Shown in pieces: positions 1 through 11,200 of a stretch of 64,000 nt of DNA. Source of the stretch: Gavia stellata (Eukaryota; Chordata; Aves; Gaviiformes; Gaviidae); assembly GCF_030936135.1 (NCBI RefSeq), contig NC_082631.1:738721-802720 (forward strand), in the 5' to 3' direction. The position numbers were made by a program, and so were the translations under genes. Below the pieces are notes generated by a model. The model had not been told where the DNA came from and made no database searches. It worked only from the letters and a program-made list of their open reading frames with translations. Position 1 is the first letter of the stretch; each line of letters starts with the position of its first letter.

Positions 1-441
1 GACACAGGACCTTGCGACTTTGTGCCGTCGTGTCCCACCGTGTCCCCACATCTCCCTAACCCGCATATGTGTCCCCCATGTCCTTGTGTCCCCACATCCC
101 AATGTGTCCCTGTGTGTCACCGTGTCCCCATGTTCCCCCGTTGCCACTGCATCCCTGTGTCCCTACCTTTCCCTCCATGGCCGTGTGTCCCCATGTCCCC
201 TGGTGTCACTGTCCCTACGTCCCCATGTCCCCCTGTGTCCCCACATCTCTGCAAGTCCCCTGCATCCTGCCATGGCCACGTGTCCCCGCGTGTCCCATGT
301 GGCCAGCATCACCGTGTCCCTATGTGCCCCTGTGTCCATACATCCCTGTATCCTGATGCGGTTGCGTGTCCCCACGTGTCCCTGTATGTCCTGTATGTCC
401 GGTGTCCTGTATGTCCGGTGTCACCATGTCCCTGTCCCCAG

Positions 442-3384
442 CTCACGGAGGGGGTCGACAGGTACATCTCCAAGTATGAGATCGACCAATTACAGTCGGA
501 CCGCAGCAACCTCATCATCTACCTCGACAAGGTGGGGACACGGGGGACATGAGGGGCATGAGGGACGTGGGGATGGGGACAAGATGGGACAGGATGGGGA
601 CATGATAGGTCAGGGATAGGGACAGGGATGAGGTGGGACAGGGATGGGGACATGATGGGATAGGGTTGGGGACAGTCACAGGATGGGACAGGGATGGGGA
701 TGTCATAGGACAGGGATGGGGATGGGGTGGGGACAGGGACAAGGATGGGCATAGGATGGAGTTGGGGACGGGGCAGGGACAGGATGGGGACAGGGATGAG
801 GATGAAACTGGGGACACGGGTGGGGACAGGACTGGGACAGGGATGGGATGGGGTCACAGGTGGGGTTGGGGACATGGATAGGGACTGGAACAGGGACAGA
901 GATGGCAATGAAGTTGGGGACATGGATGGGGACAGAGGTGAGGACATGAAAAGGGTCTCAGGGGTGGGGACAAGGACAGGGACGGGTCCAGGTCATGGAT
1001 AGGGACAGCATGGGGACATGGCTGGGGACAGGGCCAGGCTGGGGGTTTGGGTGCTGACTCCCAGCCTGACTGACTGCCATCCCCATGTCCCTGTGTCCCC
1101 GTGTCCCCGTCCCCAGATCTCGCACAAGGCCGAGGAGTGTTTCTCCTTCAAGGCCCACCAGCAATTCCAGGTGGGCTTGATCCAGCCCGCGGCCGTCACC
1201 GTCTACAGCTACTACAAGATCGGTGCGCCCCATGTCCCCTTGTGTCACCCTCAGGTCCCCTCCATCCCCACACTCCCCTCTGTGCCCCCTGCTTCCACAA
1301 AGTCCCCTCTGTGTCCTCCCTCTGTGTCCCCTCCTGTCCCTTTGTCCCACCACGTCCCTGCTGATCTTCTCCCCATGCCTGTGTCACCATGTCCCCCCCC
1401 GTCCCCATGTCCCCTTGCACGCCCTGCTGACCTCTCCCTCTGCATGTCACTGCTCTGTCCCCCTGTCTCCCACCGGTCCCCCCACCTTGTGTCCCCTCAT
1501 GTCCCCGTGTCCCTGCAGATGACCGCTGCACCCGTTTCTACCATCCGGACAAGGACGGTGGGCAACTGAGCAAGATCTGCTACGGGGACGTGTGCCGCTG
1601 CGCCGAAGGTGACATGGGGACAGAGGGACATGGGGACAGACTGGGTCAACACCCCTTACCGTGATGGGACACATCATGGCCATGATGGGACACGTCATTG
1701 CTGTGATGGAACATGTCATGGCCGTGATGGGACACGTCATTGACGAGATGGGATGTGTCATGACTGTGATGGAGTCATGTCCCTGCTATGGTGGGACATG
1801 TCCCTGCAATGATGGCACATGTCACTACCACAGTAGACCTTGTCATGGCCATGTCCCCATGTCCCCACAGAAAACTGCTTCATGCGGCACAAGCAAGACG
1901 TCCCGGTCACCGTCAACCAACGCATTGAGCGAGCCTGCGAACCGGGAGTTGACTACGGTGGGACGTGGGGGACATGGGGGACATGGGGGGACATGGGGTC
2001 ATGGGGGGACATGGGGTCATGGGGGAAGTTGGGGCACATAGAGGGGACATAAAGGATGTGGCTGGGGACGTGAAGGACCGTAGAAGAACCTGAGGGGCAT
2101 GGAAAGACAGGAGGGGACAGGGGAACATGGAGGGACAAGGACAGGCAGGGATGTAGAGGGACATGGGGGGGAAAAGGGGGGACAGAGGGCCCCCCACATG
2201 CTGAGGGGCCACCCTGGGGCGGGGGGTGCTGTCTAGGGGTGGGGGTGACACAGTGACGTCCCCCTCCCCAGTGTACAAGGTGAAGCTGGTGGCAACGGAG
2301 CAGTCGCCGTCCCATGACAACTACATCATGACCATCCTTTCCATCATCAAGATGGGTACGAGCACCCCAGGGGTGGGGGACAAGGCCACCCTGAGGGACA
2401 TGGTGGGGGTCACCTAGGGCTGGGGACAGCCAGGGAAAGGGACACCCAGGTGGGTTGGTGTCACCAGGGTGGCTTGGAGGCCCCCAGGTGGGTTGGCATC
2501 ACCCAGCGGTGCTGGGGACACCCATTGGGAAGGGACACCCAGGTGGGCTGGTGTCACCCAAGGGTGCTGGGGACACCCATGAGGGCTGGTGTCACCCAGG
2601 CAGGGTGGAGACACCCAAGGGTGCTGGGGAAAGCTGGAGGAAACTGGTGTCACCCATGGCTGATGACACCAGTGGGGTGGTGCCACCGAGGATGCCAGTG
2701 GCTCCCTGGGGATTCAGAGTCCCCATTGTGGGACATGGCAAAGTGGGTGACCATGTGTTGGGGTGGAGGTGACACGTCACCTGTGTGTCCTCCTCCGGGA
2801 CAGGCACCGACGAGGACCCAGCAGGAAACAACCGGACCTTCGTGAGCCACCGGCAGTGCCGAGATGCTCTGAGGCTCCAGATTGGCCAGGACTACCTGCT
2901 CTGGGGGCTGGCCACCGATCTGTGGGTCACCGGCGGCCGGTAGGGACATGGGGACACGTGTGGGGACACGGATGGGGCCACATCTGTGGGGACATGGGAA
3001 CCCAGGAACATGAGATGTGGGACATTGGGGACGTGGGTAGATGCGACATGGGAACACAGAGACACATGGACGTGGTGACACTGACACCCGAGTACACAGG
3101 CGCATCCCCCCTGCCCCAAGCCTGAGATTCTCCAGTGTCTTGTACAGGGCTGTGCACCCCATTGTCCATCCCTGTGTGTGTGTGTCCCGGGGGTACCACC
3201 CTCTTCTGACCCATGTCCCCTCTGTCCCCTTGCTGTCTCCAGCTTCTCCTACCTCATCGGCAAGGACACGTGGCTGGAAGCGTGGCCCTCGGAGGTGGCA
3301 TGCCAGGAGCCCGACCTGCAACCCCTCTGCCAGGACTTCATTGAGTTTGCCGAGGCCATGACCATGTTCGGGTGTCCATCCTGA
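442..3384 (+). CDS. C3: Complement C3, C-terminal part (last seven exons)
   Basis: Complement C3 is the secreted central protease-activated protein of complement. Only the 3' end lies here. Exons by splice sites and frame: 442-531, 1117-1222, 1519-1608, 1871-1957, 2272-2355, 2804-2939, 3243-3384; the upstream exons lie before the window. Translated pieces follow vertebrate C3 in order: [12 protein letters not shown] and LIIYLDK (end of the macroglobulin region), [28 protein letters not shown], then the C345C/netrin-like domain with [12 protein letters not shown] and the terminal FGCPS (human ends FGCPN). All junctions are GT-AG and phases agree. No frame break is seen. Paralogues C4 and C5 are less likely because of the RFYHP and FGCP tail and because TNFSF14 and TNFSF9 follow, as in the human C3 neighbourhood. 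No canonical AATAAA occurs within about 100 bases after the stop. Exon calls are strong; the C3 identity is inferred from recalled family sequence and synteny. Confidence 0.93.
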
Positions 3385-3539
3385 GCGAGTGCCCCCCACC
3401 CATGGGTGCCTCCCACCCTGCTGCCCCCTGTCACCCCCTTTTTCTTCTTTTTTTGGGTTAAAAAAGTCCTTTCTGACAGCCTGGCTCTGGCTCTGCGTGG
3501 TGGGGGTGTCAGGGGGATGTGGGGACACTGTAGGGGACA

Positions 3540-4440
3540 ACGGATCATGGGGACACCATAGGGGACAACAGGGTGGTGAGGCCTTCATAGTTGTCATGGG
3601 GACTTTGTGGGGGACAAGAGGGTGGTGGCAACTCTATAGGGGATGATGGGGTCACGGGGACACCATAGGGGCCGTGGGGACTTTGTAGGGGACAACAGGA
3701 TTGTGGGGACACCATAGGGGACGATGGGGTCACGGGGACACCATAGGGGCCGTGGGGACTTTGTAGGGGACAACAGGATTGTGGGGACTCCATAGGGGAT
3801 GATGGGGTCATGGGGACCCTCTAGGGGACAAGGGGGTCGTGAAGACTCCATAGGGGACAACGGAGTTGTGGGGACTCCGTAGGGGTCATGAGGATTCTGT
3901 AGGTGACAATGGAGTTGTGAGGACCCCACAGGGGACGTGGGGGCTCCATAGGGGATGATGGTGTCATGGAGACTCTTTGCGGATATGAGGACCCTGTAGG
4001 GGATGACAGGGTCATGGGGACACCATAGGGGACAACAGGATCGTGTGGGCTCTATGGGGGACATGGGTACTCCATAGGGGACAATAGGGTCTTGGAGGTA
4101 TCATAGGGGACGTGAGGACTCCATAGGTGATGACAGGGCTGCAGGAAACCTGTAAGGGATGATGGGGACTCCGAGGGGACAATGAGGTTGTGGGGACCCT
4201 GTAGGGGACAACAGGGTTGTGACGACTCCATAGGGGACCACAGGATCATAGGGACCTTATAGGGAATGAGGGGGTTGTGGGGATTCCATAGGTGAACACG
4301 CATTCTTGTGACCTCCATAGGGGACCATAGGGTCAAGAGGCCATGTGGGGCTGTACAGGGCCATAGGGGACCTTATAGGCCTCTCTGGGACCATATGGGC
4401 ACCTATGGGACTGTATGGGGCCATACCGGGGACTGGATGA
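3540..4440. repeat. Minisatellite downstream of C3
   Basis: Degenerate tandem units built on 'ggggactccataggggaca' with about 20 to 60 bases between repeats of the core. It fills the C3 3' flank. The open frames in it are repeat translations and have no protein signature. Confidence 0.8.
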
Positions 4441-4639
4441 GACCCTCAGGGCTGAGTCCGCAGCGCTCGGTGCATGGCACGGCATGACCCTCGGAGCACG
4501 GGGCTGGACGGTGCTGCGCGGCGCTGGGGGCATAGTCCTCGGTGCGCGGTGCCGCACAGCTCCCACCGCCTGCACCTCGCCGCACGGCGCTGCGCGGAGC
4601 TCGGCACACGGCCTCAGCGCGTGGCACTGCAGAGTGCTG

Positions 4640-6650
4640 CTCCGTGCGCGGCCCTCGGTGCACAGTCTTCAGCGCACGGTGCAGCGTGGTGCACGGCGCT
4701 GCACGGCCCTTCGTGCACGTTGCTGCTGCACACTTCTCGGTGCACAAGCCGTGGTGCTGCACGCCGCGTGGTGCGTGGCTTTTGGTGCACGGTGCTGCTC
4801 GGTGCGTGGTGCTGCGCGGCCGTTCATGCACGTTGCTGCACACTTCTCGGTGCACAAGCCATGGTGCATGGTGCTGCACGCCGCGTGGCTCTTGGTGCAC
4901 GGTGCTGCTCGGTGCACGGCGCTGCATGGCCCTTCGTGCACGTTGCTGCACACTTCTCGGTGCACAAGCTGTGGTGCTGCACGCCGCGTGGTGCGTGGCT
5001 CTCGGTGCACGGTGCTGCTCGGTGCACGGCGCTGCACGGCCCTTCGTGCACGTTGCTGCACACTTCTCGGTGCACGAGCCATGGTGCTGCACGCCGCGTG
5101 GTGCGTGGCTCTTGGTGCACGGTGCTGCTCGGTGCACGGCGCTGCACGGCCCTTCGTGCACGTTGCTGCACACTTCTCAGTGTACAAGCCATGGTGCGTA
5201 GTGCTGCACGCCGCGTGGCTCTTGGTGCACGGTGCTGCTCGGTGCACGGCGCTGCACGGCCCTTCATGCACGTTGCTGCACACTTCTCGGTGCACAAGCC
5301 ATGGTGCTGCACGCCGCGTGGTGCGTGGCTCTCGGTGCACGGTGCTGCACGGCCCTTCGTGCACGTTGCTGCTGCACACTTCTCGGTGCACAAGCCATGG
5401 TGCTGCACGGTGCGTGGTGCGTGGCTCTCGGTGCACGGTGCTGCTCGGTGCGTGGTGCTGCGCGGCCGTTCGTGCACGTTGCTGCACACTTCTCGGTGCA
5501 CAAGCCATGGTGCTGCACACGGCCGTGGCGTGTGGCTCTCGGTGCACGGCGCTGCACGGCCCTTTGTCCACGTTGCTGCTGCACACTTCTCAGTGTACAA
5601 GCCATGGTGCGTAGTGCTGCACGCCGCGTGGCTCTTGGTGCACGGTGCTGCTCGGTGCACGGCGCTGCACGGCCCTTCGTGCACGTTGCTGCTGCACACT
5701 TCTCGGTGCACAAGCCATGGTGCTGCACGGTGCGTGGTGCGTGGCTCTTGGTGCACGGTGCTGCTCGGTGCACGGCGCTGCACGGCCCTTCGTGCATGTT
5801 GCTGCACACTTCTCGGTGCACAAGCTGTGGTGCTGCACGCCGCGTGGTGCGTGGCTCTCGGTGCACGGTGCTGCTCGGTGCACGGCGCTGCACGGCCCTT
5901 CGTGCACGTTGCTGCACACTTCTCGGTGCACGAGCCATGGTGCATGGTGCTGCACGCCGCGTGGCTCTTGGTGCACGGTGCTGCTCGGTGCACGGCGCTG
6001 CACGGCCTTTTGTGCATGTTGCTGCACACTTCTCAGTGCACAAGCCATGGTGCGTAGTGCTACACGCCGCCGCGGTGCGTGGCTCTTGGTGCACGGTGCT
6101 GCTCGGTGCACGGTGCTGGACAGTGGTGCACGCCTCTTGCTGCTCAGTCCTCAGCGCACGGTGCAGCATGGCGCTTGGTGCACGATGCTGCGCGTTGCTT
6201 GGTGCATCACTCTCGGTGCACGGTGCTGCACGCCCTCGGTGCACGGTGCTGCACGCCACTTGGTGCCCGGTGCAGCGTGGCATTCGGCGCACGGTGCTGC
6301 ATGGAATTTGGTGCACGGTGCTGCACGCCCTCGGTGCACAAACCGTGGTGCACGGTGCTGCACGCCACTTGGTGCCCGGTGCAGCGTGGCATTCGGCACA
6401 CGGTGCTGCATGGAATTTGGTGCACGGTGCTGCACGCCCTCGATGCACAACCGGCGGTGCTGCACACCACTTGGTGCCTGGTGCAGCGTGGCATTTGGTG
6501 CACGGTGCTGCACGCCGGCGGTGCACAACCGGCGGTGCACGGTGCTGCACGCCACTTGGTGCGGGGTGCAGCGTGGCATTTGGCACTGGGTGCTGCACCC
6601 CGCTCGGTGCATGGTACTGCATGGCATTTGGCGCAGGCTGCTGCCTGCCT
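4640..6650. repeat. Roughly 108-base GC-rich satellite block
   Basis: About 13 copies of a unit of 93 to 120 bases, each carrying 'cacacttctcggtgcac', run from 4640 to 6110. A related shorter unit ('cacggtgctgcacgcc') continues to about 6650. The sequence is dominated by GTGCA and TGCAC words. Both strands are open for several hundred codons, giving Cys/His/Ala/Arg-rich translations, as expected from a repeat whose unit avoids stops. I see no promoter, splice structure or known domain. Confidence 0.85.
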
Positions 6651-6829
6651 CTGGGTGCCCGGCCTTCGGCACCCAGTGCTCAGCACCCAGCCCAGCACCC
6701 GGTCGTGGCACGCGGGGTGCCGCAGCCGGCGGTTTCCTGCTTTCCCAGCGAGGCCTCGCGCAGGCGGCGCTTTCCGGTGGCTTATCTGGCGTCCGCAGCC
6801 GGAGCAGCCCTGGGCACAGCCGCGCACAC

Positions 6830-7480
6830 GCGTGGGGCGTGCACGTGGGCACACATGTGGAGGCACGCATAAGCCTGGGTGCAGGCACCCATGCGGCTGC
6901 AAACACGTGTGGGTGCGGAGACACCCGTGGGTGCGTGCACGAGCGTGGGTGCGTGCACAAGCGTGTAGCAGGGGGGGGTACGAGTGCTTACGCAAGCGTG
7001 TGCAAGCGTGCAATCGTGTTGCAAGAACGGTGCTGGTAGCATGAGCGCGCGTGCGCACGCACAAGCGTGAGCGTGTGGCGCAAGCGTGCAATGGCACAAG
7101 CGTGCGTGCACGCAGCAAGCGTGCATTAGCGCGTGTTTGTGCGCTAGCACAAGCGTGTGCATGCGTGGTGCAAGCGTGTAGCACAAGCGTGTGCACACAT
7201 GTACAAGCGTGTGCATGCAAGGTGCAAGTGGGCAATAGTTCAAGTGCCTGTGCGCATGCACAAACATAAGTGTGCATGACACAAGCGTGTGCGTGCATGA
7301 CACAGGCGTGTCCGCGTGTGCACAAGCACGTGTGTGCCTGATGCCCGCATGCAATGGCACACGCATGTGTGAATGCGCACACGTGTGAGTGAAGGCACGA
7401 TGCCAGCGTGTGCATGGCACAAGCGTGTTGCACACGCGTGTGAATACGTGCACAAGCGTGTGCCAGTGTGCAATTGGCCA
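6830..7480. repeat. Low-complexity GCGTGTGCA-type repeat
   Basis: Short degenerate alternating units such as 'cacaagcgtgtgcatgc' fill this stretch. The purine/pyrimidine alternation is the kind that can form Z-DNA. No gene is visible. Confidence 0.7.
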
Positions 7481-7489
7481 AGCACGTGT

Positions 7490-8228
7490 CCCCCTCGGCT
7501 GCGTGGTGTCCCCAGTGCCGGGGACAAGGCGTGGGGGTGGCCAGGAGCCCGTGCGTGTCGGAGGGTGTCACCCTCCCCGTGTCACCCCGCGGTGTCACCC
7601 CATGTCCTGCCACTTCCCTGCATTGGCCTCGCCCTGGGGCCACGTGATGGCTGGGAGCGTCCCCAAGCTGTCCCCAGCTTGTCCCCAAACTGTTGCCCAG
7701 GCTGTCCTCAACTTGTCCCTGCGGAGCATCCCCAACCTGTCCCCAAGCTGTCCCCAGCATCCTCGGGCCACCATGGGGACAGTGTTGTCCCTGATGTCCC
7801 CCGGCTGCAGTGGCCCTGGGGATGGGGACCCCCTGCCACGGCCACCTTGGGGACACTGGTGACCCTTGGGACATTCCCAGTGCCGGTGATGCTCGTGAGG
7901 TCACCGATGTCCCCAAAAGCGGGATGATGGGGTGGGACCTCCGGGGTCCCCATGTGTCCCCATGGGGAAAGTGCAGAGGACACCACAAGGGGGCCACAGT
8001 GTTGGGGACATGGAGGGGGGGGACACAGAGACCCCCTGGGGACACAAAGTGGGTGACACCATGGGGACACTGCGGTGGAGGGGACAAGGACGCTTTTGGA
8101 TAGCGGTGGCACCCGGAGGGTGGGTGACGCCACATGCCCCCCCCCCGCCCCCCCGCCATGTCCCCATGATGGGGGGAGCCACCCCGGGGTGGTGACACCG
8201 ACGGGTGACGTGGGCCCCGTTTCCTCTG
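7490..8228. other. Spacer upstream of TNFSF14
   Basis: More mixed sequence with scattered 'gtccccaagctgtcc' units (7660-7760) but no convincing exon. A CRE-like TGACGTGG lies near 8206. This is the most plausible proximal control region of TNFSF14. Confidence 0.4.
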
Positions 8229-8232
8229 GGGC

Positions 8233-8239
8233 CATAAAG
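8233..8239 (+). promoter_or_regulatory. TATA-like box of TNFSF14
   Basis: CATAAAG lies about 65 bases before the TNFSF14 start codon. This spacing would put transcription start near 8262 with a 5' UTR of about 35 bases. It is inferred from sequence only. Confidence 0.4.
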
Positions 8240-8298
8240 CGGGTGCAGGTCCGCAGGACGGGCGGGTGACACGGCGGGTGTCACGCTGGGGGTGGCCC

Positions 8299-11200
8299 AT
8301 GGGGGACGGCGTCTTCGCCTTGGCGGGGCCCTGGCCACCGCTGCCCCCCCCCAGGGCACCCATGGGTGCTGCCACCCACCCTGTCCCAGCGTGGCGGCGG
8401 CGAGTCCGGGGTGGGTCGTGGGGACGGTGGGTGTTGGGGACGCTGGTGGCCCTGGCACTGGTGGCGGTGGCAGTGCAGGGCTGGGTGCTGGCAGGGGTCC
8501 GGGGGGAGCTGCAGAGGGTGACGGCGCAGCTGCAGGTGAGAGGGGACATGGGGACATGGTGGGGGGGACATGTGGGGGGACACGGGGACATTGGGAGTAT
8601 ATGGGGGGACATGGGGGGATATGGGGGACACGGGGACATGGGGGATATGGGGACACAGGGACATGGGGGGCATGGGGGGATATGGGGACATGGGGGGACA
8701 TGGGGGACATAGGGGACACAGGGACATGGGGGGACATGGGGGACATAGGGGATATGGGGACATGGCAGGACATGGGGACGTATGGGGGACATGGGAGACA
8801 TGGGGGGACATGGGGGGACATGGGGGGACATGGGGGGACAGAGACATGGTGGGACATGGGGGACATAGGGGTATGGGGACATGGCAGGACATGGGGACAT
8901 ATGAGGGACATGGGAGACATGGGGGGACATGGGGACATGGGGAGACAGGGACATGGGGGTACATGGGGACATGGGGGGACATGGGGGGACATGGGGGGAC
9001 AGGGACATGGGGGGACATGGGGACATGGGGGATACGGGGACATGGAGGGACACAGGGACAAAGAGAGGCTTTGGGGACATGGGGGACACAGTGATACAGG
9101 GGACATGGGGACGATGGGGACAGGGACAGAGTGGGGACACCACGTGTGTGTGCAAGACATGGCTGGAGGGACACACGTGTGCGTGTGGCAGCGGGTGACA
9201 CCGTGTGTGCGTGGGAGGGGGCGGTGGTGGTGCACACGCGTGTGCGTGTCCCCGTGTGTCCCCTCGTGTGTCCCCGTGTCCCCTCTTTTGTCTCCATATA
9301 TCCCAGTGTGAGTGTCCCCATGTATCGCTGTGTCCCCTCGTGTGTCCCCTCATGTCCCCTTGTGCGTCCCCTGGCATCCCCTTGTGTGTGCCCATGTGTC
9401 CCTCTGTCCCCTCATGTGTCCCCTTATGTGTCTCCATGTGTCCCCTCATGTGTCCCCAGGTGTGTCCTCATGTCCCCTCACGTCCCCTTCTTGTGTCCCC
9501 ATGTGCACACCTCTGTGTCCCCATGTGTGTCCCCATACCCAAGGGCGTGTCCACACATGTGTGTCCCCATGTGTCCCTGCATGTCCCCATGTCCCCCTAC
9601 GTCCCCATGTCCCACCATGTCCCGCTGTCCCCATGTGCCCTCGTGTCCCCCTGTGTCCCCTGACCCATGCGGGTGTCCACAGGCCAGCGGGGACCAGCCG
9701 CTGTCGGAGAAGGTGCTGCAAGGTGGGTCCCCAAAACTGGGTCCTGGGGACAGGGGTGCCACCGCCCCAAGGACATGGGTGCCAGCACTCTGGGGACAGA
9801 GGTGCCACCAGCCCAGGGCCATGGGACCCCCCCCACCCTGAGGACATGGGTGCCACTACCCTGGGGACAGGGGTGCCACCAGCCTGGGGACATGGGTGCC
9901 ACTACCTTGGGGATGAGGGTGCCACCACCCTGGGGACAGGGGTGCCACCACCCTGGGGACATGGGTGCCACTAGCCTGGGGACATGGGTGCCACTACCCT
10001 GGGGATGAGGGTGCCACCAGCCTGAAGATGAGGGTGCCACCACCTTGGGGACAGGGGTGCCACCAGCCTGGGGACAAGGGTGCCACCACCCTGGGGACGT
10101 GGGTGCCACTAGCCTGGGGACATGGGTGCCACTAGCCCGGGGCCATGGGACCCCCCCCCACCCTGAGGACATGAGTACCACTACCCTGGGGATGAGGGTG
10201 CCACCACCTTGGAGACCTGGGTGCCACCACCCTGAGAACACGGGTGCCACCACCCTGGGGACGTGGGTGCCACCACCCTGGGGACATCGGACGTCACCCG
10301 GACCCCTGGGTTCCCTTTGCAGACCGCCCCCCAGCTAAGAAGCCAGCGGCTCATCTCATAGGTAAGGGTGGGGGGGGTGACCCTGACGCCTTGGGTGCCC
10401 AACCTGAGGGTGGGTGGGAGGGTCCCTCCACGGCGGGTGGAAAGAAGTGGGGGGGTGCTGGAAGTTTCCGATGGGGGTTGGGGAGCCAGGATGCCTGGGT
10501 GCCTCCGCGGGGGTGGGGGGGGAAGTTCCAGTGGGTGGGGGGTGGGCACCCCAGATGCCTGGGTGCCCTATAGATAGGTGGGTGCTGGAAAGTTTGGGGG
10601 GGTCAGCACCCCGGATGCCTGGGTCCCCCTATAGATGGGTGGGTGCTGGAGGGTGTTGGGTGCTCAGCACCCTGGACGCCGTGTCCCCCTATAGATAGGT
10701 GGGTGCTGGATGGTTTGGGGGGGTCAGCACCACGGATGCCTGGTCCCCCTATAGATAGGTGGGTGCTGGGGGGTTTGGGGGGGTCAGCACCCCACACACC
10801 TGGTCCCCCTATAGATAGATGGGTGCTGGATGGTTTGGGGGGGTCAGCACCCCACACACCTGCGTCCCCTATAGATAGATGGGTGCTGGAAGGTGTTGGG
10901 TGCTCAGCACCCCAGACACCGGGTCGCCCTATAGATAGGTGGGTGCTGGATGCTTTGGGGGGGTCAGCACCCCACACACCTGGTGCCCCTATAGATAGGT
11001 GGGTGCTGGAGGGTGTTGGGTGCTCACCACCCCAGACCCCGGGTCCCCCTATAGATAGGTGGGTGCTGGGGGGTTTGGGGGGGGTCAGCACCCTGGATGC
11101 CTGGTCCCCCTATAGATAGATGGGTGCTGGACGGTTTGGGGGGGTCAGCACCCCGGATGCCTGGGTCCTCTATAGATAGATGGGTGCTGGAAGGTGTTGG

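Noticed and set aside
4415-7044. Very long open frames on both strands (300 to 550 codons, one minus-strand frame above 1,000)
   Set aside because: They follow the tandem unit, give low-complexity Cys/His/Ala or Ser/Pro translations, and have no splice structure, promoter or domain.
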